DNA of 64,000 bases from Anaeroplasmataceae bacterium (GTDB lineage Bacteria; Bacillota_I; Bacilli_A; Acholeplasmatales; Anaeroplasmataceae): positions 3,490 through 67,489 of the forward strand of contig JAHHSV010000004.1 of the NCBI GenBank assembly GCA_020025015.1. Direction: 5' to 3'. The position numbers and the translations under genes were made by a program. The notes under the pieces were generated by a model. That model saw only the letters and a list, made by a program, of their open reading frames with translations. It made no database searches and was not told the origin of the DNA. Positions 8,398 through 16,647 of this stretch are shown here, in pieces; within the stretch, counting starts at the first letter, position 1; the number at the start of each line of letters is the position of its first letter.

Positions 8398-9684
8398 CTA
8401 AGCTAGCCAAAGCTTATATAAAATAAAGGCTATTATTACTTCAGGATAAACCTCTAAAATATCAAAAATTAAATCACTATTAAATTTGGTTAGCTTAGTT
8501 AGCTCATTTAAAATAACTAAGCTATCCTGTTCCTTTAAATATTCACGACGCTTTGATTTAGAGGATAATACAAAATATTCATCAATTGAATTTAATGGAG
8601 TCTCAATCTCATTAATCTTATTAAAAACTATTGTCCTTGCTTCCTCAAAATTATAAATCTTTAAATAATCAATCTCAAATAAAGCCAAGGTTTCTTCAAT
8701 ACCTCTTATATAATAATCATTTATATCAAGAGGCCTATAAATATCCTTTTCAAGTATCTCAAATAGATTACTTCCCTCAGGAGTTTTAACCTGAGTCTTT
8801 AGCTTACGATATTTAAATTCCTTCATTACATCTAACAAATCATAATAGAAGCCTCTAGCGTATTTTTTCTTAATACTATTTTCGCTAAAGGTATATTTAA
8901 AGCCAAAGCACTTACCATAGCTTTTTAAAGCATCATTATAGCCAAGAATTCGGTTATGCTTTATTAATTCAGGCTTAAAATCAAAGAAGCCACCTAGAGG
9001 CTGACTAGGATAAATATACTTAATATATGGCTTATTAACATATTCAATATGCGTTACATTGTTATCTAAATCAATCGCAACAATTTCCTTAGCTCCCATT
9101 GAAATAGCTAAATCAATTGGTAGGTTATCAAAATAGCCTCCATCTATATAGCTTTTATCATCAATTTTGCATACCGGAAATAAAGGAAAGCATGAGGCAG
9201 AGGCTAATACATAGGGAATAATTTTATCCTCTGGCAATTCATTTACTCTAACTAAAACTGGCTTCATACTAGGAAACTCAACGGTAACTAAACCAAATTT
9301 AATTGGTGATTCCTTAACCTTTTTAGGATCAATGTATTTTTCCATTAGCTCCCTAAAGGGCTTTATATCAGCACCCTTTTCCTTAATGTAGGAACGTAAA
9401 AAAGGCAATAAATCCTTGACATTTCTAATTGCTCCTCTGATTCCACTAGAATCGACAGTAATCGGAACCGTCATAACTGTATTATTTCTTGTCGTATTCC
9501 AAATTTCCATACAAGAATCAAAATCATTTTGGCAATACATAACTGCATTTAAAGCGCCAATTGATGTGCCACATACTATATCAAATTTATCAATATTTAA
9601 TTCTCTTAATACTTCCCATACTCCCATTTGGTAGGCTCCCTTAGAGCCACCACCACAAAAGACTAACGCTCTTTTATTCTTCAT
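8398..9684 (-). CDS. Patatin-like phospholipase
   Basis: This 428-residue predicted lipid acyl hydrolase has the patatin fold in residues 1 to about 210. The oxyanion-hole glycine run is GGGSKGAYQ (residues 11-19). The nucleophile elbow is GTSIG with Ser41, and the second dyad residue is Asp181 in DGGYFDNLP. There is no signal peptide, so it is probably cytoplasmic or peripheral to the membrane. The C-terminal half (220-428) is helical and I cannot assign it. The gene start overlaps the end of queH by 11 bases, so the two are co-transcribed, and a terminator follows. Family members hydrolyse phospholipids or neutral lipids; substrate and physiological role are unknown. Confidence 0.9.
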   Translation of the reverse strand: MKNKRALVFCGGGSKGAYQMGVWEVLRELNIDKFDIVCGTSIGALNAVMYCQNDFDSCMEIWNTTRNNTVMTVPITVDSSGIRGAIRNVKDLLPFLRSYIKEKGADIKPFRELMEKYIDPKKVKESPIKFGLVTVEFPSMKPVLVRVNELPEDKIIPYVLASASCFPLFPVCKIDDKSYIDGGYFDNLPIDLAISMGAKEIVAIDLDNNVTHIEYVNKPYIKYIYPSQPLGGFFDFKPELIKHNRILGYNDALKSYGKCFGFKYTFSENSIKKKYARGFYYDLLDVMKEFKYRKLKTQVKTPEGSNLFEILEKDIYRPLDINDYYIRGIEETLALFEIDYLKIYNFEEARTIVFNKINEIETPLNSIDEYFVLSSKSKRREYLKEQDSLVILNELTKLTKFNSDLIFDILEVYPEVIIAFILYKLWLA

Positions 9685-10288
9685 CTAAATGCGCCTTCCT
9701 TTCTGCTAGTGAATAGATACAGCCACAATAATCCTGACGATATAAGTTATATTCATGGCTTAAACGAATCGAATCCTTGTAGCCATCCTCCTTTTTAAAG
9801 TTAGAATATAAAAATTTAACACCATACTTTTCTTCTAGCCTATAGCCAATTTCGTTAATCCATTCACTGTTTTTATATGGTGATATTGATAGAGTGGTTG
9901 TGAAAAAATCAAAGCCATGCACTTTAGCATATGCTGCAGTTTTTTCCATTCTGAACTCGTAACAATTATAGCATCTAATACTTCTTTCCCCTAAATTCTC
10001 TAATCCTTTAACCGCTTCATCATAATTTGCCTTATTAAAGCTATCAACTACCACTTTAATATCCAAGCCCATTTCTGAAATAAGCTTTTTTTGTTCCTCT
10101 GCTCTTATAAAAAATTCCTCTTCCGGATAAATATTATCATTAGAATAATAAATTGTAATATCAAAATAATCCTTTAAAACAGTCAAGGTATGGCTGCTAC
10201 AAGGAGCACAGCAGCTATGCAAAAGTAATTTAGGTCTTCTATCTAAATGTGTAAGGTAATTTTTAAAATCCTTATAGCTTTCTATCAC
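9674..10288 (-). CDS. queH: Epoxyqueuosine reductase QueH
   Basis: This 204-residue DUF208/QueH protein performs the last step of queuosine synthesis, reducing epoxyqueuosine to queuosine in tRNA. It is a non-homologous replacement for the cobalamin enzyme QueG. The conserved cysteines are visible: HSCCAPCSS near residues 24-32, RCYNCYEFR near residue 105 and DYCGC near 187-191. They bind an Fe-S cluster and a second metal in characterised members. The start codon is GTG at 10288, chosen because AGGTG lies 5 bases upstream and no ATG is near. It is translationally coupled to the patatin gene. No other queuosine genes are in the window, so the cell may salvage precursors; that is inference. 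Confidence 0.92.
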   Translation of the reverse strand: MIESYKDFKNYLTHLDRRPKLLLHSCCAPCSSHTLTVLKDYFDITIYYSNDNIYPEEEFFIRAEEQKKLISEMGLDIKVVVDSFNKANYDEAVKGLENLGERSIRCYNCYEFRMEKTAAYAKVHGFDFFTTTLSISPYKNSEWINEIGYRLEEKYGVKFLYSNFKKEDGYKDSIRLSHEYNLYRQDYCGCIYSLAERKAHLDEE

Positions 10289-10332
10289 AATATCACCTAC
10301 CTGTATTTTATATATTATAATATATGTAGAAA

Positions 10333-10370
10333 TGAAAAAAAAGGTCCCATTTAAGAAAATGAGACCTTTT
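10333..10370 (-). terminator. Rho-independent terminator of eno
   Basis: On the minus strand AAAGGTCTCATTT and AAATGGGACCTTT form the stem with a TCTT loop. A run of eight U residues follows. It sits 10 bases after the enolase stop. Confidence 0.88.
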
Positions 10371-10379
10371 AAATATTAA

Positions 10380-11687
10380 TTAGCGAATGCAGTAAATTGA
10401 CTTCTTACCAGCAAATGTAGCTACGCTTTCAGTACCACGTTGATTTAATTCGTCTTCGATACGGATTAATTGGTTGTACTTAGCGATACGGTCAGTACGA
10501 GAAGCTGAACCAGTCTTAATTTGACCAGCGTTAGTACCTACAACGATATCAGCGATTGTAGTATCTTCAGTTTCACCTGAACGGTGTGATACGATTGCTG
10601 TATAGCCAGCACGCTTAGCCATTTCGATTGCTTCGAAAGTTTCAGTTAAAGTACCGATTTGGTTAACCTTAATTAGAATTGAGTTAGCAACACCCATTTC
10701 AATACCCTTAGCTAAACGCTTAGTGTTAGTTACGAATAAGTCATCACCAACGATTTGGATCTTCTTGCCTAACTTATCAGTCATATACTTCCAGCCTTCC
10801 CAGTCATCCTCAGCAAGACCATCTTCGATAGTAATAATTGGGAATTTTTCTGTTAATGGAATATAATACTTGTCAACCATTTCTTGGCTGTTGAATTGAC
10901 CCTTATCAGCCTTTAAAGTATATAAACCAGTTTCTTTATCATAGAATTCACTAGCTGCAACGTCGATACCTAAGCAAATATCTTCACCTGGTACATAACC
11001 TGCTGCCTTAATAGCCTCAACAACACGCTCAAAAGCTTCAGTGTTAGATGATAGCTTAGGTGCATAACCACCCTCATCACCTACTGCAGTATTGTAACCA
11101 TTCTTCTTTAAAATAGTTTTTAAGTTGTGGAATACTTCTGCGCCCATACGAACAGCTTCCTTAATTGATGAAGCGCCAACAGGTAAAATCATGATTTCTT
11201 GGAAATCGATACAGAAATCAGCATGAGCACCACCATTTAAAATGTTCATCATTGGTAATGGTAATTGCTTTGCATTAAAACCACCAAAATAATTATATAA
11301 AGGAATACCATAAAAATCTGCTGCTGCACGAGCACAAGCAATAGATACACCTAAAATTGCGTTTGCACCTAATTTTGCTTTGTTTTCAGTTCCGTCTAAA
11401 GCAATCATAGTCTTATCAATTAAAACTTGATCACGAACATCTAAACCAAAAACAGCCTTTGCAATAATATCGTTAACGTTTTCTACAGCATTAAGAACGC
11501 CCTTACCCATAAAACGAGTCTTGTCTCCATCACGTAACTCAACTGCCTCATGCTCACCTGTAGATGCTCCACTTGGAACTAAAGCGCGTCCCCAAGCACC
11601 AGATTCAGTTGTAACCTCAACTTCAATAGTAGGGTTACCACGAGAGTCAAGAATTTCTCTTGCGTATACATCAGTAATAAATGGCAT
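10380..11687 (-). CDS. eno: Enolase
   Basis: This 435-residue enolase interconverts 2-phosphoglycerate and phosphoenolpyruvate in glycolysis. The N-terminal motif is AREILDSRGNPTIEVEV and the phosphate-binding loop SGASTGEHEA is present. The Mg ligands are Asp in IDVAASEF, Glu in ITIEDGL and Asp in VGDDLF. The signature SILIKVNQIGTLTET and the catalytic SHRSGETED loop are intact. An upstream ATG at 11699 touches AGGAG with no spacing, whereas ATG 11687 lies 12 bases after it and starts at the family-typical MPFITD, so it is preferred. The gene is monocistronic, between its own promoter and terminator. A cre-like dyad lies upstream of -35. Confidence 0.98.
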   Translation of the reverse strand: MPFITDVYAREILDSRGNPTIEVEVTTESGAWGRALVPSGASTGEHEAVELRDGDKTRFMGKGVLNAVENVNDIIAKAVFGLDVRDQVLIDKTMIALDGTENKAKLGANAILGVSIACARAAADFYGIPLYNYFGGFNAKQLPLPMMNILNGGAHADFCIDFQEIMILPVGASSIKEAVRMGAEVFHNLKTILKKNGYNTAVGDEGGYAPKLSSNTEAFERVVEAIKAAGYVPGEDICLGIDVAASEFYDKETGLYTLKADKGQFNSQEMVDKYYIPLTEKFPIITIEDGLAEDDWEGWKYMTDKLGKKIQIVGDDLFVTNTKRLAKGIEMGVANSILIKVNQIGTLTETFEAIEMAKRAGYTAIVSHRSGETEDTTIADIVVGTNAGQIKTGSASRTDRIAKYNQLIRIEDELNQRGTESVATFAGKKSIYCIR

Positions 11688-11739
11688 AAATAAATACATC
11701 TCCTATTCAAAATTTTTTGTCACCATAAAATACACTTCT

Positions 11740-11768
11740 ATTATAACTTAAAATTGGTCACTTGTGTA
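11740..11768 (-). promoter_or_regulatory. Promoter of eno
   Basis: The -10 TATAAT (11740-11745) and the -35 TACACA (11763-11768) are 17 bases apart, giving a 5' leader of about 45 bases. Confidence 0.7.
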
Positions 11769-11778
11769 GTTATTCGAC

Positions 11779-11817
11779 TATGAAAATGGGATGAAAGCGT
11801 TTTTGAATGTTTTCATA
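11779..11817 (-). promoter_or_regulatory. Dyad with cre-like core upstream of eno
   Basis: TATGAAAA (11779-11786) and TTTTCATA (11810-11817) are perfect inverted arms. Between them is TGAAAGCGTTTTTG (11792-11805), which matches 12 of 14 positions of the CcpA cre consensus TGWAARCGYTWNCW. It lies just upstream of the -35, a position used in CcpA-activated glycolytic and acetate genes. CcpA binding is inference. Confidence 0.45.
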
Positions 11818-11828
11818 AAAACTCATTT

Positions 11829-11858
11829 AAAAAGGGCCCTGCTAAATAGCAAGACCCT
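11829..11858 (-). terminator. Rho-independent terminator of ribU
   Basis: On the minus strand AGGGTCTTGC and GCAGGGCCCT pair (with two G-U pairs) around a TATTTA loop, followed by five U residues. Confidence 0.82.
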
Positions 11859-11866
11859 AATTAATA

Positions 11867-12565
11867 TTATAAATTAAATGCATTAGTTTTTTCTAATCTC
11901 TTATAGCATAAAAGTGTAACAAAGCCTAAGATTATTGAAATCAAGGCGTTAAATGGTATTACTGCAACCGTTATATAAAGTAGCATGAAATTATCCTCAT
12001 TAATACCTGGAATAATTGAGCAAGCACCAACTAACATATCAATTGTCATACCACCAATTGTTGTATATAGTGGAATATTAATTAAAACATTTGTTAGTAC
12101 ACCAGCTAAAATCCATGAACCAATAATTGTACCTAACAAAGCCCAAAAATTATCACTATGATGCTTAACTAATGCTGTAGATAAAATAACGATTATGGCT
12201 ATACAAACATCGGCTATTTCTCCTACACCGCTCGTATGGCTACCTAAAACAAAGAAGCCGATTAATCCTCTAATAATAGCTACTAATATAGCATCAGTCC
12301 AGCCTAATAAAAATACTGCAAATAAAATTGGTAGCATTGAAAAGTTGATTTTCAAAAAGCCTGGAAACATAAATGCTAAGGGAAAATTAAAGGCATATAA
12401 AACTGATGATAAGGCAGAAAGCACTGCAAGAACTGCAATTCTTTTTACTGTAACCCTACTTTTAATTGCCTTTTTAAATTTACATTTAGATTCAGCCTTT
12501 GACGAATCCAATGCTACTTTACTAGTAGCTTCTAAATTTTCTTGCTTTAATTTTTCTTGTTTCAT
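11867..12565 (-). CDS. ribU: Riboflavin ECF transporter substrate-binding subunit RibU
   Basis: This 232-residue membrane protein has about six helices starting near residue 42. It resembles the RibU S component: ALSSVLYAFNFPLAFMFP then FLKINFSMLPILFAVFLLG, an arrangement typical of the flavin-binding end, and a VGEIADVC segment. It would capture riboflavin and work with a shared EcfA/EcfA'/EcfT energising module, none of which is encoded here. The N-terminal 40 residues are charged and poorly conserved in appearance. The assignment rests strongly on the FMN riboswitch directly upstream. The start ATG at 12565 follows AAGGAG by 8 bases. A terminator follows, so the gene is monocistronic. Confidence 0.9.
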   Translation of the reverse strand: MKQEKLKQENLEATSKVALDSSKAESKCKFKKAIKSRVTVKRIAVLAVLSALSSVLYAFNFPLAFMFPGFLKINFSMLPILFAVFLLGWTDAILVAIIRGLIGFFVLGSHTSGVGEIADVCIAIIVILSTALVKHHSDNFWALLGTIIGSWILAGVLTNVLINIPLYTTIGGMTIDMLVGACSIIPGINEDNFMLLYITVAVIPFNALISIILGFVTLLCYKRLEKTNAFNL

Positions 12566-12580
12566 TTTATTCTCTCCTTA

Positions 12581-12618
12581 ATTAAAAAAGGATACCCAAA
12601 AATGAAAACAGGGTATCC
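12581..12618 (-). terminator. Riboswitch expression-platform terminator
   Basis: On the minus strand GGATACCC (12611-12618) pairs with GGGTATCC (12590-12597), followed by a run of six U residues. It lies between the FMN aptamer and the ribU ribosome-binding site, so FMN binding would favour premature termination. Confidence 0.88.
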
Positions 12619-12631
12619 TTTAAAATTTAAA

Positions 12632-12732
12632 CTTCTTCCATCCAGACTCTACTGTCGGTACAGGAATCACACCTGTTCATGCTAACGCTCGCGGACTTTA
12701 CCGCCGGTTGGGACTTACACCCTACCCTGAAG
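12632..12732 (-). ncRNA. FMN riboswitch (RFN element)
   Basis: The minus strand carries the conserved RFN core: AGGGTAGGGTGTAAGTCCC, AACCGGCGGTAAAGTCCGC, GAGCG, the GTGTGATTCC block, ACCGACAGT and AGTCTGGATG. The terminal helix pairs CTTC with GAAG. These segments define the six-helix FMN aptamer. With the following terminator it should shut off ribU when FMN is abundant. Confidence 0.97.
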
Positions 12733-12779
12733 TAATATTTAATTTTTGGAAGAGCACTTTAGCAATGCTAAAGATTTAA

Positions 12780-14315
12780 TTATTGCTCATCGTGAACAAT
12801 AAGTGAGCTAGAAGTCATATCCTCAGGCTTCTCTACTCCTAAAAGCTCTAATAGAGTAGGCGCGATATCAGATAAAATACCATCACGAAGCTTAATATTC
12901 TTATCTGTTACGCATACTGGTACTAAATTTGTTGTATGAGCAGTAAATGGCTTGCCCTCTTCATCTAATAGCTTTTCACAGTTACCATGATCAGCTGTAA
13001 TTAAAGCAACACCGCCAACCTTATCAAGAGCCTCAACAACTCTACCAACACACTCATCAACCGCTTCTACAGCCTTAACAACTGCAGGAATAACACCAGT
13101 GTGGCCAACCATATCACAGTTAGCAAAATTTAAGATTATTGAATCATATTTTTCTGACTCAATAGCCTCTACAACCTTATCTGTAACCTCATATGCACTC
13201 ATTTCTGGTTGTAAGTCATAGGTTGCAACCTTTGGTGAATTAACTAAGATTCTATCAGCGCCTTCAATTTGTCTATCAGCACCACCATCAAAGAAGAAAG
13301 TTACGTGAGCATACTTCTCAGTCTCAGCAATTCTTAATTGCTTTAAGCCATGAGCGGCTAAAACATCACCATAAAGGTTTTCAAGCTTTTGTAAGCCAAA
13401 AGCTAATGGACCATTTACTGTATCAGCATATTTCATCATTGATACAAAGAATAAATCACGTGGTCCACCAATTGTATTTAATCTATAAGGCTTATCAGGA
13501 TTATAGATAATACCATCAGGATTTGATAAAGCTGTTGCGATTTGAATAGCTCTATCAGGTCTAAAGTTTGCGAATACAACGCTATCGTTAGACTGAATCA
13601 TACCATTTTCATCAGCAATGAAAGGTACCATAAATTCATCAGTTATACCTTCAGCATAAGATTCTTCGATACCCTTAAAGGCATCATTTACATGCTTACC
13701 AATATTTTTAGTCATAGCATCATAGGCAACTTGAATACGATCGTAATTCTTATCACGATCCATACCATAATATCTGCCACCAACTGTAGCTGCCTTAACA
13801 TTACCCTCATCAACAATCTTATGTAAGTATTGTGCAGCTGATGTAGGTGCAACGTCACGACCATCTAAAAAAGCATGGTAGTAAACATCTTTAATTCCTT
13901 TGTCATGAGCTAGCTTAGAAAGAGCAATAATATGATCGACATGAGAATGTACACCACCATCAGAGCAAAGTCCTAAAATATGAAACTTGCTATTATGCTT
14001 TTTCGCATTCTCAATAGCTTCATTAATTGCTTCATTATTGCTGAACTCACCTGTCTTAATAGAATTGTTAATTCTAGAAAGAGATTGCCATACAATTCTA
14101 CCAGCACCGATATTCATATGACCTACCTCTGAGTTACCCATTTGGCCATCAGGTAAGCCTACTGCTTCACCAGAAGCATCTAAATGCTTAGTACAATATT
14201 CACTAAAAATTCTATCTAAATTAGGTTTTTTAGCTAAAGATACAGCATTACCTTCACTTGGTTCTGCTAATCCAAAACCATCCATTATCATTAACATAAC
14301 TGGTCTATGTTTCAT
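12780..14315 (-). CDS. gpmI: 2,3-bisphosphoglycerate-independent phosphoglycerate mutase
   Basis: This 511-residue Mn-dependent GpmI interconverts 3- and 2-phosphoglycerate, the step before enolase. It belongs to the alkaline phosphatase superfamily. Asp-Gly-Phe-Gly near residue 12 starts the metal site, and Ser62 in GNSEVGH is the phosphoserine nucleophile. The GGVHSHVDH segment and the C-terminal metal motifs NFANCDMVGHTG and ITADHGNCE are intact. Length and motifs match the family. ATG 14315 follows AAGGAG. The gene is separated from eno by ribU, but both glycolytic genes carry AAGCGTTTTT upstream of their promoters. A 17-base palindrome after the stop (12757-12773) lacks a U-run. Confidence 0.98.
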   Translation of the reverse strand: MKHRPVMLMIMDGFGLAEPSEGNAVSLAKKPNLDRIFSEYCTKHLDASGEAVGLPDGQMGNSEVGHMNIGAGRIVWQSLSRINNSIKTGEFSNNEAINEAIENAKKHNSKFHILGLCSDGGVHSHVDHIIALSKLAHDKGIKDVYYHAFLDGRDVAPTSAAQYLHKIVDEGNVKAATVGGRYYGMDRDKNYDRIQVAYDAMTKNIGKHVNDAFKGIEESYAEGITDEFMVPFIADENGMIQSNDSVVFANFRPDRAIQIATALSNPDGIIYNPDKPYRLNTIGGPRDLFFVSMMKYADTVNGPLAFGLQKLENLYGDVLAAHGLKQLRIAETEKYAHVTFFFDGGADRQIEGADRILVNSPKVATYDLQPEMSAYEVTDKVVEAIESEKYDSIILNFANCDMVGHTGVIPAVVKAVEAVDECVGRVVEALDKVGGVALITADHGNCEKLLDEEGKPFTAHTTNLVPVCVTDKNIKLRDGILSDIAPTLLELLGVEKPEDMTSSSLIVHDEQ

Positions 14316-14337
14316 AATTATTCACACTCCTTCTTTC

Positions 14338-14366
14338 ATTTTACTACAAAATATTTAGAGATACAA
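14338..14366 (-). promoter_or_regulatory. Possible promoter of gpmI
   Basis: The -10 TAAAAT (14338-14343) lies 17 bases from TTGTAT (14361-14366). Transcription would begin almost at the ribosome-binding site, so the true promoter may lie further upstream. Confidence 0.35.
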
Positions 14367-14385
14367 ATAAATAGATAAAAAATAT

Positions 14386-14402
14386 GAAAAAAGCGTTTTT
14401 AT
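14386..14402 (-). promoter_or_regulatory. cre-like element upstream of gpmI
   Basis: An AAAAAAGCGTTTTT core (14387-14400) resembles the element upstream of eno and matches about 11 of 14 cre positions. Regulation by CcpA is inference. Confidence 0.35.
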
Positions 14403-14437
14403 ATATTATTAATATTACAAATATTAATTACTCCTAT

Positions 14438-14466
14438 TTGCTTTTCTAAAAAATAAATCATATAAT
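14438..14466 (+). promoter_or_regulatory. Promoter of the plus-strand gene at 14482
   Basis: The -35 TTGCTT (14438-14443), a 17-base spacer and a perfect -10 TATAAT (14461-14466) are visible. The predicted start of transcription lies only about 8-9 bases before the ATG, so the leader is very short. Confidence 0.75.
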
Positions 14467-14481
14467 GCATATGGTGATCAT

Positions 14482-15225
14482 ATGGAAGCAACAATACTAA
14501 TAAACCAAATATTTACGGATGCGTTAAGCAAGCTTAAGCCTGAGTATTTAGATAAATTAAAGCCTACTAATTATGAAATTTTTAGAGCAATAAACATTTA
14601 TACCTTAGACAGCTATTACAAGGCTTTTTCCTTTAAAGAAAATACCTTAAATATATCTACTAGCCTTTTAAATAATTTTGATAAGGTTATAGCTGAAGCT
14701 ATTAGACTATTAAAAAAAGAATATTATCCCCAAGATCGTATTCTATTAATCTATGGTTACTTATGCTATCATACCATAATCAATTCAAAGGTTGATTTAG
14801 CAAAGCTCCAAAATAGCTTAATTGAAAGTAAAAGCATATATGAAAAGGAATTAATCAGAAACTATTCGAAGGGCTATTTTAAATTAGACCTTGTTTCTAG
14901 TGATTTTTTGGATGAGCTAATTAGAAAAACCATAATGTATCCTGGTAGTATAGATTACTATAAAAAGGCTAATCATATTAAATATTATTTTATCCATAAT
15001 TTTAGTGGTACAAAATCAAAATTTAAAGCTTTCATTCTTAAAGCAATTAATAAAATATTTAAATGCAGCTTTAAGCTAGAAACAGAAAAAATTGATAATT
15101 TTACTGAAATCTATAATAACTTAGTTGACGAGATAGTTAAGCTATTAGATGCCTTTAATAATTACTTATATTTCAATAAGGAAAAGCAATTTTTAGAGCT
15201 TATAGGTACTGAAGCTAAATCATAA
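14482..15225 (+). CDS. Hypothetical helical protein
   Basis: I do not recognise this 247-residue protein. It is the only complete plus-strand gene in the window. It has no signal peptide or membrane segment, is rich in Lys, Ile, Tyr and Asn, and is predicted mostly helical. GYLCYHTI near residues 92-99 followed by an EKEL helix faintly recalls the GYLCHY segment of zinc-dependent phospholipase C-like proteins. The His/Asp metal ligands expected there are not evident, so I would not assign that function. The gene has a good sigma-A promoter, a near-leaderless start with GGTGAT 5 bases before the ATG, and a shared bidirectional terminator. Codon use looks native. Confidence 0.75.
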   Translation: MEATILINQIFTDALSKLKPEYLDKLKPTNYEIFRAINIYTLDSYYKAFSFKENTLNISTSLLNNFDKVIAEAIRLLKKEYYPQDRILLIYGYLCYHTIINSKVDLAKLQNSLIESKSIYEKELIRNYSKGYFKLDLVSSDFLDELIRKTIMYPGSIDYYKKANHIKYYFIHNFSGTKSKFKAFILKAINKIFKCSFKLETEKIDNFTEIYNNLVDEIVKLLDAFNNYLYFNKEKQFLELIGTEAKS

Positions 15226-15226
15226 T

Positions 15227-15264
15227 AAAAAGCCTATTAGGAAAATTCCCTGATAGGCTTTTCT
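15227..15264. terminator. Bidirectional terminator between convergent genes
   Basis: AAAAGCCTAT and ATAGGCTTTT arms, with inner TAGGG/CCCTG, form a hairpin with U-runs on both strands. It serves the plus gene ending at 15225 and the minus gene ending at 15269. Confidence 0.88.
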
Positions 15265-15268
15265 TTTG

Positions 15269-16543
15269 CTATTCACTTACAATAGCTTTCTTTTTCTTCT
15301 TTTTTCTAACTACAATTATGGTTGCTGTTATACCACCAGCTAAAATTATAACTGCACTAATTGTAATTGTCATATAGCCCCACATTGGTATAACAAATGG
15401 TACACCAGGTATAGCAACAATAAAGATTCCCATTTCATCAGTTTCTACTATAATACGATTATCCTTAATCTTAGAGCTAAGCTCAGTTAGATAATTCTCA
15501 TCATTTAAAAAATAAACCTTAACCCCATCAACATCGTAATCCTTATTTAAGGTGATAAGATATTCAACCTTATTGCTTAAGCTATAATCCAGATTACTTT
15601 CGCTATGAATTTGAATATTAAAGGCCTCATATTTAACAGAAACCTTCTTCATAGCCTCTTTTACTCTGGCAAATTCATTACCTCTTACAACTCTACCGGC
15701 CTGTAAATAGGCATCAGCTGGTAAAACTCCTAAATCATCTGATACAATAACTAATTCATCTAAATTCTCACTGACGTTAACACTTACACTAATAATATTA
15801 TATGAATCATTATTTAGTGAAGTCTTATAATCAGAAATTGATGCCTTGTAAACTATTTCATAATGACCAACCTTAGTAAATTTAATAGTTTCAGTTGATA
15901 TTTTAGTTCTTGTATCTTCAAAGACTAATTCAATATCTAAAGGTAAATCCTTTCCGGTAAAGCTTGCCTTTACCTTAGGTAAACGGAAGCTCTTATTTAA
16001 TGGTAAATCATAAGATGTACCTCCTGCTATATCTAAGCTTGGAATAAATTCACCAGGCCTTTCACCTAAATCTAAAACTGTATCACTAACCTTAGCTAAA
16101 GTTTCTTTTTTAATAGTGATATTGAAGTTTTGAAACATATCCATTTTTTCAATAAATACACTAAAATTTAAGGTACTGAATAAATTAGCTTTACTAAGGG
16201 TATAGGTATAGGTTTTGTTTTCCCCTTCCTCTTTGCTTACAAAATAGCCATTTTGTTCTTTACCTAAAACTAAGGTTAAATCAACAAGGCTATTAGATTT
16301 TTGAGTAAGTGACATATAATAATTATCATTTATTCTTTCAATCACTAAATCAGGAGCAAAATATTTTTTTATCATGTTAACCCCAATTCCTGAGGTTCCA
16401 CCTATTTCATAATTAGCCTTATATGTGCCGGCTTCTATTGTTGGTAAGTCAGCCGCCTTAGCGCTAACCTTAAATAAAAGTAAGCTTCCAAATAAAACTA
16501 TAACAATTGCTATAACTCTCTTTAAGTCAAAAATTTTTTTCAT
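15269..16543 (-). CDS. Membrane-anchored surface protein with NEAT-like domain
   Basis: This 424-residue protein has a signal peptide (residues 1-31, ending AKAA), an extracellular region, a C-terminal membrane helix (about 391-413) and a KKKKKK cytoplasmic stop. Residues 33-160 resemble a NEAT beta-sandwich: GTYKANYEIGG, a short SGIGVNMIKKYF helix, LVIERINDNYYMSLTQKS, and a final strand pair where heme-binding NEATs have YxxxY. Here that position reads MFQNFNITI, so the heme-ligand Tyr is absent. A beta-rich Ig-like middle region follows. If the reading is right, it belongs to a heme- or protein-binding surface family, but a NEAT call needs a profile search. The promoter carries the GTTAG-N6-CTAAC dyad at the start of transcription. 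Confidence 0.7.
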   Translation of the reverse strand: MKKIFDLKRVIAIVIVLFGSLLLFKVSAKAADLPTIEAGTYKANYEIGGTSGIGVNMIKKYFAPDLVIERINDNYYMSLTQKSNSLVDLTLVLGKEQNGYFVSKEEGENKTYTYTLSKANLFSTLNFSVFIEKMDMFQNFNITIKKETLAKVSDTVLDLGERPGEFIPSLDIAGGTSYDLPLNKSFRLPKVKASFTGKDLPLDIELVFEDTRTKISTETIKFTKVGHYEIVYKASISDYKTSLNNDSYNIISVSVNVSENLDELVIVSDDLGVLPADAYLQAGRVVRGNEFARVKEAMKKVSVKYEAFNIQIHSESNLDYSLSNKVEYLITLNKDYDVDGVKVYFLNDENYLTELSSKIKDNRIIVETDEMGIFIVAIPGVPFVIPMWGYMTITISAVIILAGGITATIIVVRKKKKKKAIVSE

Positions 16544-16560
16544 TTTATTGGCCCCTTCGT

Positions 16561-16576
16561 GTTAGCTATTTCTAAC
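16561..16576 (-). promoter_or_regulatory. Operator-like dyad GTTAG-N6-CTAAC, site A
   Basis: A perfect 5-base dyad with a 6-base spacer lies at predicted +1 to +16 of the 16543 transcript. The same dyad is placed almost identically at the 19587 transcript and occurs in variant form in the leader of the MoxR operon. Confidence 0.6.
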
Positions 16577-16583
16577 TCAAGCT

Positions 16584-16612
16584 ATTCTACAATTAATACT
16601 AAAAATAAGCAA
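16584..16612 (-). promoter_or_regulatory. Promoter of the NEAT-like surface gene
   Basis: The -10 TAGAAT (16584-16589), a 17-base spacer and the -35 TTGCTT (16607-16612) are visible. Confidence 0.75.
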
Positions 16613-16647
16613 TTAAGAAACTTTAAAAATATAAAAAGCAGCTTATA

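Noticed and set aside
12757..12773. Palindrome CTTTAGCAATGCTAAAG as the gpmI terminator
   Set aside because: It has no U-run on the minus strand. It may be a weak or processing structure, so I did not list it as a terminator.
14482..15225. Zinc-dependent phospholipase C for the orphan plus-strand gene
   Set aside because: Only a short GYLCYH similarity exists, and the required His/Asp metal ligands are not visible.
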